Under the pieces are notes generated by a model. The model did not search any database, was not told where the DNA came from, and worked only from the letters and a program-made list of their open reading frames with translations. The translations under genes were made by a program, and so were the position numbers. Positions 18,955 to 30,833 of a stretch of DNA of 64,000 bases are shown here, piece after piece. The stretch spans positions 34,674 to 98,673 of the forward strand of contig JAMOBJ010000008.1 in NCBI GenBank assembly GCA_039908095.1. Reading direction: 5' to 3'. The stretch comes from Nitrospirae bacterium YQR-1 (GTDB lineage Bacteria > Nitrospirota > Thermodesulfovibrionia > Thermodesulfovibrionales > Magnetobacteriaceae). Numbering within the stretch: the first letter of the stretch is position 1; each line of letters begins with the position of its first letter.

Positions 18955-18979
18955 GAGAGGAAAGTTAAGAAAAGATTTT

Positions 18980-19000
18980 GGAAAGGGCAAAGCCCTTTCC
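18980..19000 (+). terminator. Intrinsic terminator after the cytochrome gene
   Basis: GGAAAGGGC and GCCCTTTCC form a perfect 9-bp stem with a three-base loop, 26 bases after the stop codon, followed by TTATT. The T run is short but the position fits termination of the transporter-cytochrome operon. Confidence 0.7.
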
Positions 19001-19013
19001 TTATTCCAATTCA

Positions 19014-19137
19014 AAGTCAAAAGTAAACGCAGGCGGCTGGGAGAAAGCGACACCTCCCCTTTAGAGGAGACTTCAAGGAGCTTTCAACGATGCCGGCAAA
19101 GTTAATCGAATGAATGCAACTTGTATAAGTATTTGTT
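19014..19137 (-). repeat. Dispersed intergenic repeat, minus orientation
   Basis: It contains GGCGGCTGGGAGAAAGCGAC, a CCTCCCC/GGGGAG-type internal stem and the conserved right part GCCGGCAAAGTTAATCGAAT, ending GAATGCAACTTGTAT. This is the reverse of the copy at 41862-41986. The outer end near 19014 is worn. It fills most of the gap between the cytochrome gene and the REC-GGDEF gene. Confidence 0.8.
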
Positions 19138-19171
19138 TATGGAACCTTGCAAAATGTGACACTATGCAACA

Positions 19172-20077
19172 TTAACTTATCACACAGTTTCTGCCGGTCC
19201 TCTTTGCCTCATATAGGTTTTTGTCCGCCAGGGTAATAAGCATTGCAGAGGATGCATCCGATGACGGGATGACGGTTGCAACTCCAAGACTTACTGTTAC
19301 ATGGTCCGTTACCACCGATTTTTCGTGTTCGATATCAAGTGCAGATATGCACTGCCTTATATTTTCGCCTACCACTACAGCTCCTTTGCTGTTGGTCTCA
19401 GGCAGGATGCAGGCAAACTCCTCCCCACCATAGCGCGCAAACATGTCCATACAACGATTCATGATTTCGGCAACGGCTTCCGATATCTTTTTAAGACAAG
19501 CATCCCCTGCCAGATGCCCGTACGTATCATTATATAATTTAAAAAAATCGACGTCAAACAGTATAAGAGAAAGCGGCAGTTTTGTGCGCAGGCCACGTTT
19601 CCATTCACGCTCGAGATAATCATCGAAGTCTCTCCGATTATGGATTCCTGTCAAACCATCTGTCCTCGATAGCCACTCAAGCATGTCCTTATAACGTTTC
19701 AATTTCAGATGGTTATCGACCCTTATTTTGACAATTGCAGGCCGTATGGGTTTGGTTATGTAATCGACAGCGCCAAGTTCAAGACCTTTGACCTCATCCT
19801 CCTCAGACATGTTGGCCGTTATAAAAATTACGGGGATACTCCGTGTACATTCCTCCGAGGAGAGCTTTCTACACACATCAAAACCGTTTATATCCGGCAT
19901 CACTACATCCAAAAGTATCAAATCAAATTGGTCACGGCGTGCAATCTCCAATGCCTTACTGCCGGACATTGCAAAGGTAATGTCATAATTACCTTCCAGT
20001 ACACTGTTTAGAGCGTGTATGTTAATAGGTTCATCATCTACTATGAGGATACTTTCCCTTTTTTGGTTGATTACCAT
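19172..20077 (-). CDS. Response regulator diguanylate cyclase (REC-GGDEF)
   Basis: The 301-residue protein has an N-terminal receiver domain (ILIVDDEPIN, phospho-Asp in LILLDVVMPD) and a C-terminal diguanylate cyclase domain. The active-site motif is GGEEF, and an RxxD inhibitory site (RCMD) lies five residues before it, so both catalysis and product feedback should work. It makes cyclic di-GMP when phosphorylated. The ATG at 20077 directly follows the stop of the giant hybrid kinase, with AAGGAA upstream, so the pair is one operon. The kinase's histidine phosphotransfer domain is the likely phosphate donor. Confidence 0.93.
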   Translation of the reverse strand: MVINQKRESILIVDDEPINIHALNSVLEGNYDITFAMSGSKALEIARRDQFDLILLDVVMPDINGFDVCRKLSSEECTRSIPVIFITANMSEEDEVKGLELGAVDYITKPIRPAIVKIRVDNHLKLKRYKDMLEWLSRTDGLTGIHNRRDFDDYLEREWKRGLRTKLPLSLILFDVDFFKLYNDTYGHLAGDACLKKISEAVAEIMNRCMDMFARYGGEEFACILPETNSKGAVVVGENIRQCISALDIEHEKSVVTDHVTVSLGVATVIPSSDASSAMLITLADKNLYEAKRTGRNCVIS

Positions 20078-20079
20078 AA

Positions 20080-23000
20080 TCAGGTTTCCTTCAATTGCAC
20101 ATAAAGTAAGCAAGCAAAGTTTTTTATGGCATCGTCTGCACCGTCGAAATCAAGGTTAAAGATGCACTTTTCAATCTCATTGAAGCCATCCATCAGGGTA
20201 TCGTCTCTAAAGCATTCCTTGAGAGCCGGCAGAAGCTTTGAAGCTTCCATCTTATTTCTCTTCACAAGAGAGTATAATTCATTGAGTATTTCTGCTATTT
20301 CCCGGCTATTTCGTTTGTTCGATTTCATATCAAAGGGTTCCTGCAAATCTTTTGTTTCATAACTATTGATTACATCAATTGATTCAAACACTGCAACAAG
20401 AGAATACCTCAGAGTTTCTATGATGTTTTCAACATTATCGTATTTACCGTCCTCAAGTACCGACTCCAACTCAGAAGCAGCATTTGCCGCACCTACCGCT
20501 CCTAACAATCCACACACTCCTTTAAGTGTATGAGCAATATCTCTTACCTCTTTGTGTTGCCTTTGTCTGAGCCAAGAGTCAATAGTGTCGATAACGCTAC
20601 GATAGTCTTGTTCGAATTTACTAAGCAATTTTTTGTAAAAACCAAACCCCCCACTTGTTCTCTTTGTCCCTGCTACGACATCCAGGCCTTTTAATCCTAT
20701 CGCATAGGAGGGTATCTGTTGGGATGTATAATGTTCTTTGTATAGTTTTGCGGCAATCCCAAATTGCGATTGCGTATCATAAGACAAATCATTTTTATTT
20801 GTTTTGAGCCACTTGGATAGTACCACAAACATTTTAACAGGGTCAACAGGTTTCGATAGATAATCGTTCATCCCAAGTGAGAGGCACTTATCCTCTTCCG
20901 ACTTTGTGGCGTTAGCCGTCAATGCTATAATCGGGATATCAACAAGTGAAGGGTCTTTTCGAATCGTTAGAGTTGCCTCATATCCATCCATAACAGGCAT
21001 GTGAATGTCCATAAGGACGATGTCTATCTCCTTTTCCTTGAGTTTGCTTAAAGCATTGCGGCCGTTGTCTGCTATGGTGACGATTACACCGGCATTTTGT
21101 AGCATCTCACATACAACTTGTTGATTTATTTTGTTATCTTCCACTACAAGCACATGTGCTCCAAACACTCTTTTCATAACCAACTCATCTGCTTCAGCTT
21201 CTTTTCGTGACGAAAAACTTCTGATAGCCGAGTGCCCGAACATACTCATTATTGCGTTATACAAAAGCGAGCGATTCACAGGCTTTGTCAAAACTGTCTG
21301 GATGCCTGTGTCTTGCAGATTCTTTAAAGCCTCTTCTCTGCCGTGAGCGGTTATCATTATTATTACATAGGAGGCAGGGTATTTTTCCCTCAAAACCCTA
21401 GCAACCTCTATTCCATCCATGCCCGGCATCTTCCAGTCCAAAAGGATAAACCTAAACGGTATGGTCTTTAACGAATGCTCTATTTCTCTGATGGCTTCCT
21501 CGCCCGAAGCTGCCGTAGTTACGTCAAAATTAAACGACTCCATGATGTTTTTTAGAACTTCACGCGCAATCAGACTGTCATCCACTACTAAGGTACGACT
21601 GTTGGCAAGTTCTTCAGGAACATAAAACGTCTTCTCTTCAATGCTCTCCCCTTTGCCAAATACTACGGTAAAGGAAAAAACACTTCCTTTCCCAGGCTCA
21701 CTCTCCACCCAAATCCTGCCACCCATCATATCGACAAGTTTCTTACATATTGCTAAACCAAGGCCGGTTCCGCCATACCGTCGGCTTATAGAACCGTCAG
21801 CCTGACTAAATGACATAAACAATCCCTTTATCTGTTCCCTACTGAGCCCAATGCCGGTGTCTTTGACCGAGAAAAGCATCTCCACGTATTCACCATCCGT
21901 TTTGGTAACACTTGCGTTAATGAGTACAGAGCCGGATTCGGTAAACTTTATCGCATTTGTAGCCAAATTGAGTAAAACCTGCTCCAGTCTCAGAGGGTCG
22001 CCCTTTAAGTACCATGGAAGCACATCGCAGGAGTTGAGTAAAAGTTCAAGCCCCTTTTCCTCAGCCGGCAGACACACCACGTTAGAAACTTTGGAGAGCA
22101 CTGTATCCAGCTCAAAGTTGATAATCTCGAGCTCCAGCTTGCCGGCTTCTATCTTTGAAAAGTCCAGAATGTCGTTGATTATCCTCAGCAGTGACTCCGC
22201 AGAACCCTGTATCTTGTACAAATAATCGTTCTGTTGATACGTAAGTTCAGTTTTTCGCATGAGCCGTCCAAGACCGATAATGCCGTTCATCGGTGTACGT
22301 ATCTCGTGGCTCATGTTTGCAAGGAACTCACTTTTTGAGCGATTTGCAGACTCAGCTGCATCCTTAGCTACTCTCAGTTCATCCTCCGTTTTCTTTTTAT
22401 CCGTAATGTCCCTGAAACTCCACACTCTTCCGATTATCTCCTCACCCTCTTTTTGCGGCTTAGAGTATCTTTCAAAGAGTTTGCCGTCTTTAAACTCTAT
22501 ATCGTCAATGCTCTCGGCTTCAGGTTGTGAATATAATTCCCTTACCTTTGCGATAAACCCTTCAGGGTCCTTCAACTGTTCAAGTACAAAGTTGATCACT
22601 CTGTTGTCGTTTTTGGATTCCATTATAGATTCCGGCATTTGCCACATGTCCAGAAATCTCTGATTGTATATAACGATGTTGCCTGCCCTGTCCACAGCAA
22701 GGATTCCGTCGGCTGTAGAATCCAGTGTTGCCCGCAGAAGTGAAAGTGCACTTCTCAATTCCTTTTCGGCCATTTTTCTTTCTACAATTTCGTCCTTGAG
22801 TTCCCTTGTCCTGCCCTCGACAAGTAATTCGAGGTTTTTGTGAACCCTGGCATTTTCAATCGATATGGCCATTTGAGACGACAGAAGTGTCAAGACTTCC
22901 ACTCTATCGTCCGTAAAAGCACCTGCCGCAAGAGAGTTTTCCAGATATAAGACACCAGTTAAAGTGCCTCTATGAAGAAGCGGTATTGCAAGTATGGATT

Positions 23001-26000
23001 TGGGTTGCATCTGCTTTACATGGTCATCTTGCATGAATCTTGCGTCAGAAGAGGCATCGTAAACAACCACTGTTTCCCTTGTATGACTTACGTGATGGAC
23101 TATGGCATTACAGAGAATCAATTCGGTCTGTTGCCCAATGGGTATAGACTGTAGTTGGACGTCAGGGCTGCCTACAACACCCCTTGCCTCTACAAAAAGC
23201 CCGTCATTATTGTAAAGTATCAAAATCCCTATTTCAGCTCCGGCATTTTCCATAACAACAGTCAACATTTTTCTAAGGAGTTTCGACAGATCGAACTCAC
23301 CGGAAATCGTGTATGAGGCTTTCATAATAGAGGCCAGATCCAAAGTCTGCATTGTTGAAGACAATGAAAAATCATCTTTGGTAACGCTCTTCCGAGCAGG
23401 AGATTTCAACAATGGATATGCCGACTCCATATCCATTGTTTTCCTTTTAGCTCCCCATATCTCGTAGTTCCTGTAGGCATCCTCAAGATAAAGCCTTGCA
23501 AAATCCATCTTACCCATCGACAACCAGAACTTGCCGGCCAGTTCGTTGGCCAGCGCCTCGTTTTGGATAAAGTTGTTTTCCATTGCAGATTGTATCGCCT
23601 CGTCATAAAGATTCATGGCCTCTCTGATGCGACTTTCAACTCTGGCGATTTCAGCTTCTACAATAAGGTATTTGTGTCTGAAATTTTCCCCACAGTTACC
23701 CACCCACATCTCCATCTGTCGTTGGTTGGATTTTATCGTCTCCATGTACTGCATTTTGATTTCTATAGACTCTTGAGAGTCATAAAGGGCAACAAGGATT
23801 AAGGAATAATAGAAATTGTACTCTGAAGCGGCACATGTGCCACGTATAAAGACAAGTATTTCTCTGGCCTGTTCTATACTGATGAAAGCGCCGCCATAAT
23901 CCCCGTAGAGGTATAAACACTGAGCCTTTAGTATCATGAAATAACATATGCCTATTACGTTTCGGCTGCGGCAGTCTTCGATGTATCGGCTTTCCGCCAT
24001 CGAATTCATGTCGAATGAAAACTTCTCCGGCGTCTCCGCTCTTAGGTTTGCCACAGCAAGCTGAAATGCCGCAATGGCGTCCATAGGCATCTGATGTCTA
24101 GCCTTAGTTACAAACTCCATATAACTTGACAGCTTTAGACTCAAATCATCAAGCCTTGTGCCTATATAAAATAGATTTGCCGTTCCAAAGCCAAGTATAT
24201 AACCGGAGTACTGAAAGTCTCCGCATTCCAGACCGCTCTGGTATCCCTCTATCAGATGTTTCTCTCCCTCTTTTATATGTCGTGTCCAATGAAGTAAAAA
24301 AGCGATGTATATAAACAATCCCCTGCATTTCTGCACCATATCGTTATAGTTTTCGCTCATTTTAAGTCCCAACAGGCAGAACTCATACCCCTCCCTGTAC
24401 CGCCCGAACACCGAACTCAGAATGTTTGCATACGTTACGTATGCCTTGGCGGACTCCGGCACATGACCGTACTTAAGCGATATGTTGGCCATCTTGATTG
24501 CTATCAGGCTATATAGCTCAGGATATACCATGTAGGTCGCAGGCTGCATGTTCATAAGTACCTTTAGAGCAGCCTCTTGTTGAGAGTCGGCCATTGTAGG
24601 GGAGCCGATAAGAGCGCCGATACTCCTTCCTCCCAAATTAGCAGCGGCATCCCTAATCTCTTCGTTTAAGGCTGCCTGTACATCTTGATGCGGCAGGGTA
24701 ACTCCAAGGAGTTCCAGCGCCCGCCTGCCCGCCTCAATGGCCTCTTCGTACTGAGCGGTTACAGAGTACTGGTAAATCAACATGCAGTATAATTCGGATT
24801 TGTCTATCGAAGACCTGGAGTTTTCAAGTATCAGACTTATCAGTTGTCTTGAGTCATCAAAATTTCCTGTGAGATACAGCGCTTCGGCAAGTTCTTTGTA
24901 AAGCATGTAAGTCAGTAGGTAGTGGTTTTGCCAGCAATTTGAAGGCAGACATGCCTTGCCGGAGGTGTATAGTTGTAGCGCTGTATGAAAGGCTGCGTTC
25001 TTTTTGGCTTTATGTCCGGCCTGAAGGTTCAAACCTGCAAGCTGAAGCCTTTCGGCCTCATCGTTCATTTCCTCAAGCCCGATGTTCAGATGTTCTATTA
25101 AACCAAATATCGTAGCGGTTGTATCTACTTCAGAGGCCTTTTTAAGCAGTAGTCTTCCTATATGTAAGTGGATAAGTTTTTTTTCCATGTCGGGAATCAG
25201 AGAGTAAGCTGCTTCCTGTACCCTGTCATGTATAAAATGCAGTTCGCCCTTGGTTTGAAACACAAGCCCAATGCTCATTGCGGGATGTAAACCTGCCGGC
25301 ATGGCTTCATTGTCCAGCTGTGTAACCAAGGATAGAGTGTCCATGCCAAAGGAATTTCCAAGGCAAGATGCCGTTTTCAGAATATCCAGCGTAATCTGCG
25401 GAAGACTTGTAAGGTTTTGTACCATAAGGTTTACCACGTTATCCGTGGCCTGCATTTGAAGTACCTCATCGATGTCCCATTGCCAACCGCAGCCGGTTAT
25501 ATACTTAAGCACACCTTCTTTATACAATGTTTGAAGAAACAATTTTACGAAAAAGGGGTTACCCTCGGTTTTCTTATAAATCAACTCAGACAGAGCAAAA
25601 GTGTTTGTCTGTGCTTCGTTTAGAGCATCGGCAATCAGATGGTTGGTGTCTTTGATACTCAGCGGTTTGAGTCTGACGGCATCGATATGTCCTTTGACCT
25701 GACGTATCCTTTCTAAAGCCAGCGCCAAAGGATGAGCTCTGTCCACTTCGTTGTCCCTGTATGCACCAATTAACAGTACATATCTTAGGTCTTTGTCTGA
25801 TGCAAGAAATTCGATAAGATTCAACCCAGCCATGTCCGCCCACTGAAGGTCGTCAATAAATAGTACAACAGGGTGTTCCGGCTTAGCCACCGTAGTTATG
25901 AAATTATAAAATACTCTATTGAATCTATTAAGAGATTCAACAGGGCCAAGCTCCTGAGCCGGCGCATGGGAGCCTATGATAAGTTCCATCCGTGGTATCA

Positions 26001-27225
26001 AGTCCATGATTACGCTGCAGTTTGGACCAAGGGCGTTAATAATCATTTTCCGCCACTGTTGAACTTTTTCGTTGCTCTCACCAAGTATCTGAGACACTAG
26101 GCCGTCAAATGCCTGTACGATTGCACCGTATGCCGTTACCCTACCGAGTTGGTCGAACTTCCCTGAAAGAAAATATCCCCATTTGGCAGTTACAGACTTC
26201 TGGAGCTCATAGACCAATGCTGATTTACCTACTCCGGAGTAACCGGATAAGACGATAAACTCAGAGCCGCCATCTGCTGCACACTCAAATGCGCCGTTGA
26301 GCATAGAGATTTCCTCATGCCTACCGTACAACCTTTGCGTAATATGCAGCCGGTCTGAAAAATCGTGCAATCCGATTTGAAATATTCTGACATCTCCGGT
26401 GGTTCGAATTTCATGGCGGCATTTGTCGAGGTCCTTTTCCAACCCGACGGCATTTTGGTATCGATCTTCAGCGTTTTTAGAAAGCAGCCTAGAAATTATT
26501 ATAGATATTACCTCCGGTACATCAGTACGAACGTCGCTAAGCAACGGCGCTGCCTTGGCTATATGAAAGTGAATGTAGTTAAGCGCATCATCGGCCTTAA
26601 ATGGAGGTGCCCCTGCCAACATCTCGTAAAACGTTACACCCAACGAGTAGAAATCCGTACGGTAATCCACCGACCGGTTCATCCTTCCGGTCTGTTCGGG
26701 TGATATGTAGGCAAGGTTTCCTTGCAGCATGTCAAAACTCAAATCTCTGGCCATTTCCGCCTCAAGTCTTGAGGAAATACCGAAGTCAGCATATTTAACA
26801 ATTTTATTATCAGGATTCATCAGTATATTGGCCGGTTCAATACCCTTGTGTATAACCTTCATGTCATGTATAATCCTCAATCCCTGTGCAAGCTGTATGG
26901 ATATATCAAGAAAGTCCTCGACATCGAATCCCTTAGGTGGTATCAGTTTATCGAGTCCGACTGCACCGAAGTCCTCCATGACAAGGCAAAGGCTATGCTG
27001 ATATTGCTGTATTGCATAATACTTTACTATGCGCTCGTCGTCAAATTGCATACCTATGCCATACTCCTGTCTTAGTTTAGCAAGGTGATTGGCGTGTGGG
27101 AATTTGTCTTTGAGCAACTTCATTACAACGGGTTTTTTATCTGCTTTAGAAACACCTCGGTAAAATACCGTACGATTTGAAGTACATATTTCAGCAGTTA
27201 TCTCATATCCATGTATTTCGATCAT
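20080..27225 (-). CDS. Giant Ser/Thr-kinase-like, AAA ATPase, GAF, PAS and hybrid histidine kinase
   Basis: This 2381-residue cytoplasmic signalling protein has, in order: a protein-kinase-like domain (1-270), an AAA/ATPase with Walker A GYSGVGKS at 328-335, a long helical TPR-like region, GAF (about 1300-1460), PAS (1490-1600), HisKA with the phospho-His in [11 protein letters not shown] at 1640, HATPase (GTGLGLA), two receivers ([15 protein letters not shown]) and an HPt domain (IAHTLKG, near 2228). The kinase loop reads [10 protein letters not shown]: the catalytic Asp of HRD/HKD is Gly128 and the following Lys is Glu130, while Lys36 and DFG remain. The kinase domain may therefore be inactive. 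Domain order matches known large hybrid kinases. The next gene is a REC-GGDEF protein. Confidence 0.93.
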   Translation of the reverse strand: MIEIHGYEITAEICTSNRTVFYRGVSKADKKPVVMKLLKDKFPHANHLAKLRQEYGIGMQFDDERIVKYYAIQQYQHSLCLVMEDFGAVGLDKLIPPKGFDVEDFLDISIQLAQGLRIIHDMKVIHKGIEPANILMNPDNKIVKYADFGISSRLEAEMARDLSFDMLQGNLAYISPEQTGRMNRSVDYRTDFYSLGVTFYEMLAGAPPFKADDALNYIHFHIAKAAPLLSDVRTDVPEVISIIISRLLSKNAEDRYQNAVGLEKDLDKCRHEIRTTGDVRIFQIGLHDFSDRLHITQRLYGRHEEISMLNGAFECAADGGSEFIVLSGYSGVGKSALVYELQKSVTAKWGYFLSGKFDQLGRVTAYGAIVQAFDGLVSQILGESNEKVQQWRKMIINALGPNCSVIMDLIPRMELIIGSHAPAQELGPVESLNRFNRVFYNFITTVAKPEHPVVLFIDDLQWADMAGLNLIEFLASDKDLRYVLLIGAYRDNEVDRAHPLALALERIRQVKGHIDAVRLKPLSIKDTNHLIADALNEAQTNTFALSELIYKKTEGNPFFVKLFLQTLYKEGVLKYITGCGWQWDIDEVLQMQATDNVVNLMVQNLTSLPQITLDILKTASCLGNSFGMDTLSLVTQLDNEAMPAGLHPAMSIGLVFQTKGELHFIHDRVQEAAYSLIPDMEKKLIHLHIGRLLLKKASEVDTTATIFGLIEHLNIGLEEMNDEAERLQLAGLNLQAGHKAKKNAAFHTALQLYTSGKACLPSNCWQNHYLLTYMLYKELAEALYLTGNFDDSRQLISLILENSRSSIDKSELYCMLIYQYSVTAQYEEAIEAGRRALELLGVTLPHQDVQAALNEEIRDAAANLGGRSIGALIGSPTMADSQQEAALKVLMNMQPATYMVYPELYSLIAIKMANISLKYGHVPESAKAYVTYANILSSVFGRYREGYEFCLLGLKMSENYNDMVQKCRGLFIYIAFLLHWTRHIKEGEKHLIEGYQSGLECGDFQYSGYILGFGTANLFYIGTRLDDLSLKLSSYMEFVTKARHQMPMDAIAAFQLAVANLRAETPEKFSFDMNSMAESRYIEDCRSRNVIGICYFMILKAQCLYLYGDYGGAFISIEQAREILVFIRGTCAASEYNFYYSLILVALYDSQESIEIKMQYMETIKSNQRQMEMWVGNCGENFRHKYLIVEAEIARVESRIREAMNLYDEAIQSAMENNFIQNEALANELAGKFWLSMGKMDFARLYLEDAYRNYEIWGAKRKTMDMESAYPLLKSPARKSVTKDDFSLSSTMQTLDLASIMKASYTISGEFDLSKLLRKMLTVVMENAGAEIGILILYNNDGLFVEARGVVGSPDVQLQSIPIGQQTELILCNAIVHHVSHTRETVVVYDASSDARFMQDDHVKQMQPKSILAIPLLHRGTLTGVLYLENSLAAGAFTDDRVEVLTLLSSQMAISIENARVHKNLELLVEGRTRELKDEIVERKMAEKELRSALSLLRATLDSTADGILAVDRAGNIVIYNQRFLDMWQMPESIMESKNDNRVINFVLEQLKDPEGFIAKVRELYSQPEAESIDDIEFKDGKLFERYSKPQKEGEEIIGRVWSFRDITDKKKTEDELRVAKDAAESANRSKSEFLANMSHEIRTPMNGIIGLGRLMRKTELTYQQNDYLYKIQGSAESLLRIINDILDFSKIEAGKLELEIINFELDTVLSKVSNVVCLPAEEKGLELLLNSCDVLPWYLKGDPLRLEQVLLNLATNAIKFTESGSVLINASVTKTDGEYVEMLFSVKDTGIGLSREQIKGLFMSFSQADGSISRRYGGTGLGLAICKKLVDMMGGRIWVESEPGKGSVFSFTVVFGKGESIEEKTFYVPEELANSRTLVVDDSLIAREVLKNIMESFNFDVTTAASGEEAIREIEHSLKTIPFRFILLDWKMPGMDGIEVARVLREKYPASYVIIMITAHGREEALKNLQDTGIQTVLTKPVNRSLLYNAIMSMFGHSAIRSFSSRKEAEADELVMKRVFGAHVLVVEDNKINQQVVCEMLQNAGVIVTIADNGRNALSKLKEKEIDIVLMDIHMPVMDGYEATLTIRKDPSLVDIPIIALTANATKSEEDKCLSLGMNDYLSKPVDPVKMFVVLSKWLKTNKNDLSYDTQSQFGIAAKLYKEHYTSQQIPSYAIGLKGLDVVAGTKRTSGGFGFYKKLLSKFEQDYRSVIDTIDSWLRQRQHKEVRDIAHTLKGVCGLLGAVGAANAASELESVLEDGKYDNVENIIETLRYSLVAVFESIDVINSYETKDLQEPFDMKSNKRNSREIAEILNELYSLVKRNKMEASKLLPALKECFRDDTLMDGFNEIEKCIFNLDFDGADDAIKNFACLLYVQLKET

Positions 27226-27592
27226 AATTCGATTACTTTATTAATCCATGCTGTAACAAAACTCCCCTCTAAAAACTGCGTTAGCGTTACTTTAAAGAAA
27301 TCCCCTTTAGTAATAGCAACCGCTTTCAACTATCGCTTAATATCATCAATGATATACCAGCCGATAGTGATATTAATGGTCAAGCATTTTCAATTAATCA
27401 ATTACCGTACCATTTTTTGATTGTACACAATTTGTCTATATATAACAAATGGTTACACTTTGTTAGAAAAACAGTGAAGCCAACCTCCACTGTGAGCCGG
27501 CTCTAAAATCAATCTTGACGTCTTACACTTAACGGAATGGTTAAGCATCTTGCCGGCTCAACTTTCAGTTGATGATTGGTCGATTTTACCAC
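27226..27592. promoter_or_regulatory. Intergenic region upstream of the giant kinase
   Basis: This 367-base gap has no gene. It holds a palindrome ATATCAT-CA-ATGATAT at 27340-27355, about 115 bases upstream of the kinase start, which could be an operator. A small hairpin TCAACT/AGTTGA at 27558-27572 lies just past the stop of the alcohol dehydrogenase gene. AACAAA/TTTGTT and CTTAAC/GTTAAG hairpins are also present. No Shine-Dalgarno precedes the kinase ATG. Confidence 0.3.
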
Positions 27593-28654
27593 TTACCATC
27601 GGTCCACTACATTCATACCGATTGTCTTGTAGTCCGCCATTGAACTAATAATCTGCGGAGCCTCTTCTATTGAAACCCTCTTAGTTATAAGTTTCGCAGG
27701 GCTAATGCCAAGGTTGTCTATATGCCTTAACATTGCAGCATATTCGGATTTAGGCATTCCTATACTGGCTATAAGTGAGTTTTCCTTGGCTATCATGAGG
27801 TCTATGGGTAGTGATACGTTGCCTTCGTCCTTTTGCGTGGTAAGCCCTATCTGAAGGTGACGCCCACCCTTTTTCAGGCTCAGGATTCCGTTTCGGCATG
27901 TATTGGGCTCGCCAAGAGCATCCAGAGACAAGTCCGCCCCACCTTTAGTTATCTCCATAACCGCCTCCACAGGGTTTGTCCTTGTGGCATTGACCACTGC
28001 GTGACCACCAATACTTTTAGCCATCTCCAGCTTCTTGTCCGATATATCGACCACTACGACAAACGCTCCCATTGCACTTGCAACCTGTATGGCCGACATG
28101 CCTATTCCACCTGCACCATAGACGACAAACGACTCTCCAGGTTTGATACAGGCACGGCTTACAACGCCGTGGTACGATGTCATATATCTACAGCCAAGTA
28201 CACTGGCCTCAAAAAACTCAAATCGCTCCGGCAGTTTGACCAGATTGTAATCGGCATGTGTAATGTTTACATACCTGCCGTATCCTCCATCACACATGGA
28301 GCCTATTATTTTTATGTTGTCACAGATATGGTTTTTACCGGACATACATGAAGGACAGTTGAAATCCCCATCACCGTTGGTAAAGGGTACGATTACGTGA
28401 TCGCCTTTTTTGAAATGTTTGACGGCCTTACCGGTCTGTTCAACCACTCCACAGAATTCATGCCCAAGTATACGCGGCAGTTGCGGTTCAAGCCCTATCC
28501 AGCCCCAATCGCGCATCCACCAATGCCAGTCGCTTCTACAAATACCGTTGGCTTCCACTTTTACGATTGCACTGTCGTCGGCACTTAGATTAGGTTCCGG
28601 CACTTCCCTAATCGGCATAATCTTGCCGAATTCCTCCAATACCATTGCTTTCAT
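27593..28654 (-). CDS. Zinc-dependent alcohol dehydrogenase
   Basis: The 353-residue medium-chain dehydrogenase oxidises an alcohol to an aldehyde with NAD(P). The catalytic zinc ligands are Cys in GICRSDWH and the GHEFCG region; the Rossmann motif is GAGGIGMSA. The structural zinc loop NCPSCMSGKNHIC has only three of the usual four cysteines, with Asp in the first position, so that site may bind zinc differently. GGGGGGG lies just before the ATG. It is divergent from an aldehyde dehydrogenase, which suggests a two-step oxidation of ethanol or a similar alcohol. Confidence 0.9.
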   Translation of the reverse strand: MKAMVLEEFGKIMPIREVPEPNLSADDSAIVKVEANGICRSDWHWWMRDWGWIGLEPQLPRILGHEFCGVVEQTGKAVKHFKKGDHVIVPFTNGDGDFNCPSCMSGKNHICDNIKIIGSMCDGGYGRYVNITHADYNLVKLPERFEFFEASVLGCRYMTSYHGVVSRACIKPGESFVVYGAGGIGMSAIQVASAMGAFVVVVDISDKKLEMAKSIGGHAVVNATRTNPVEAVMEITKGGADLSLDALGEPNTCRNGILSLKKGGRHLQIGLTTQKDEGNVSLPIDLMIAKENSLIASIGMPKSEYAAMLRHIDNLGISPAKLITKRVSIEEAPQIISSMADYKTIGMNVVDRW

Positions 28655-28836
28655 AGCCCCCCCTAAAAGTACTTGATTAAAGATAATTTATAATTTCATA
28701 ATAAAAACTGCACCTGCAAAATTATATCATAAAACAGATTAACTTTTCCAAGTATTTACGATTTTATACTAAAATTACTGAATAATGACCATTTAAAATT
28801 ATTCAATTTGCTCAGTTTTTCTACATGGCATAGCAA

Positions 28837-28877
28837 AAATATTTTTTCTGGAAAATATTTATTCTGTTTGCTATAAT
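28837..28877 (+). promoter_or_regulatory. Palindrome plus sigma70-like promoter before the aldehyde dehydrogenase
   Basis: AAATATTTT and AAAATATTT form a perfect 9-bp inverted repeat (28837-28845, 28852-28860), framed by TAGCAAA and TTTGCTA. A possible -35 TGGAAA (28849-28854) and -10 TATAAT (28872-28877) are 17 bases apart, so the palindrome covers the -35. A repressor bound there would block the promoter. Confidence 0.45.
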
Positions 28878-28944
28878 AATCACAATCAAAGAATATCAGG
28901 AACGCTTCGGCATAACCAAAGCGACATCCAAAGCGAGGTGTAAA

Positions 28945-30465
28945 ATGATCTATCCTAAACCAGGCAATGAAGGCGCCCCAGTTACGTTCAAAAAGAGATA
29001 TGAAAATATAATAGGTGGCAAGTGGTGTGCACCTATTGACAACAAATACCTTGAAAACATCTCACCGGTTGACGGAAAACCGTACTGTGAATTCCCCCGT
29101 TCAAATGCTAAAGACATCGATGCCGCCCTAGACGCCGCCCATGCTTCTTTTGCAACATGGGGTAGAACACCGGCGGCTCAAAGAGCCGATTTGCTGTACA
29201 AAATAGCCGATCGTCTGGAGGCAAACCTTCAGATGCTTGCTTATGCCGAAACCTGGGACAACGGAAAACCGATACGAGAGACCCTGGCCGCAGACCTGCC
29301 GCTGTCGATAGACCATTTTCGTTATTTTGCCAGTTGTATACGCGCACAAGAGGGTGGAATAAGTGAGATATCGCACGACACCGTGGCATACCACTTTCAT
29401 GAACCGCTAGGTGTAGTCGGGCAGATAATCCCATGGAACTTTCCACTGCTTATGGCCGCATGGAAACTGTCGCCGGCATTAGCTGCAGGCAACTGTGTGG
29501 TGCTTAAGCCCGCCGAACAAACACCCATTTCGATACTGATTATGATGGAATTGTTGCAGGATATTCTGCCGCCGGGTGTTGTAAACGTCGTAAACGGCTT
29601 AGGTATCGAGGCGGGAAAACCGCTGGCATCGAGCAGCCGTGTAGCAAAGATTGCCTTCACAGGCGAGACTACCACAGGCAGACTGATACTTCAGTATACA
29701 TCCCAAAATATCATTCCCGTTACGCTTGAGCTTGGCGGCAAATCCCCCAACATTTTTTTTGAAGATATATGCTTAAAAGATGACGAACTATTTGACAAGG
29801 CGTTGGAAGGTTTTGCACTATACCTATTCAATCAGGGTGAGGTCTGTACGTGTCCCTCGAGGGCATTGATACAAGAGTCCATCTATGATCGGTTTATGGA
29901 AAGGGCACTTAAGCGTGTCAAGCAGGCTAAACAAGGTAATCCACTCGACACCGATACCATGATAGGCGCCCAGGCCTCGCTTGAACAAATGGATAAAATA
30001 CTCAATTACTTAGACGTAGGCAAGCAGGAAGGTGCTCAGATACTTGTAGGCGGCGGTAAAAAAGACATGGAAGGCGATTTAAACGGAGGCTATTATATTC
30101 AACCCACGGTGTTTAAGGGCAGCAATTTTATGCGGATTTTTCAGGAGGAGATTTTCGGGCCGGTGTTGGCGGTAACGACTTTCAGAGACGAGGATGAGGC
30201 ACTTTCCATTGCCAACAATACGCTCTATGGCCTCGGTGCAGGCGTTTGGACACGTGATACTAACAGAGCCTACCGCATGGCACGCTCAGTACAAGCCGGA
30301 AGAGTATGGGTAAACTGCTACCATGTCTATCCAGCTCATGCAGCATTTGGTGGCTATAAGATGTCCGGTATCGGACGTGAGTCGCACAAGATGATGCTAG
30401 AGCATTACCAGCAGACAAAAAACGTCATGGTAAGCTATAACCCCAACAAACTTGGATTTTTCTAA
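28945..30465 (+). CDS. NAD(P)+ aldehyde dehydrogenase
   Basis: The 506-residue enzyme would oxidise acetaldehyde or a similar aldehyde to the acid. Catalytic Cys is in [12 protein letters not shown], the general-base Glu in LELGGKSPN, and the cofactor motif FTGETTTG is present, with [13 protein letters not shown] upstream. It resembles the AldB/ExaC acetaldehyde dehydrogenases. It is transcribed divergently from the alcohol dehydrogenase, and together they could take ethanol to acetate. Confidence 0.93.
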   Translation: MIYPKPGNEGAPVTFKKRYENIIGGKWCAPIDNKYLENISPVDGKPYCEFPRSNAKDIDAALDAAHASFATWGRTPAAQRADLLYKIADRLEANLQMLAYAETWDNGKPIRETLAADLPLSIDHFRYFASCIRAQEGGISEISHDTVAYHFHEPLGVVGQIIPWNFPLLMAAWKLSPALAAGNCVVLKPAEQTPISILIMMELLQDILPPGVVNVVNGLGIEAGKPLASSSRVAKIAFTGETTTGRLILQYTSQNIIPVTLELGGKSPNIFFEDICLKDDELFDKALEGFALYLFNQGEVCTCPSRALIQESIYDRFMERALKRVKQAKQGNPLDTDTMIGAQASLEQMDKILNYLDVGKQEGAQILVGGGKKDMEGDLNGGYYIQPTVFKGSNFMRIFQEEIFGPVLAVTTFRDEDEALSIANNTLYGLGAGVWTRDTNRAYRMARSVQAGRVWVNCYHVYPAHAAFGGYKMSGIGRESHKMMLEHYQQTKNVMVSYNPNKLGFF

Positions 30466-30613
30466 TTAATTTATGCCCAAGTTGAGACCGTTGCAAAAAT
30501 CAGTTTTCACACTGTTTTTATTAATTTTGCTCTTGCTATCTCATTGTTTTTCCACAATATTATATTTATGATTGCTTAATTTTCTGTCTAAAATGACATT
30601 ATGCAACAGTCTC

Positions 30614-30808
30614 AAGTTGCATTCAATGGTCCAACCTCGTCGGCTTTGTCAAAAGCTCAGGGGACGTACTTATACCAAGTAGCAGTCAAAAGAGTAACGA
30701 GGCGGCTGGGAGAAAGCGACACCTCCCCTCACAGGGGATTCCCGGAGCGTACGTCAAGGAGCCTTAGACGAAGCCAACAAAGTTAGACGAAAGAAGACTA
30801 CTTGATAT
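30614..30808. repeat. Dispersed repeat: partial copy next to a full copy
   Basis: A left-end piece (AAGTTGCATTCAATGG through CGGCTTTGTCAAAAGCTC) spans about 30614-30671. It is directly followed by a complete copy, 30672-30808, from ATACCAAGTAGCAGTC through GGCGGCTGGGAGAAAGCGAC to CTTGATAT. The pair suggests insertion of one copy into another. The rest of the 368-base gap after the aldehyde dehydrogenase shows nothing else. Confidence 0.8.
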
Positions 30809-30833
30809 AAAACGTATGTCGGAATAACTGCAA

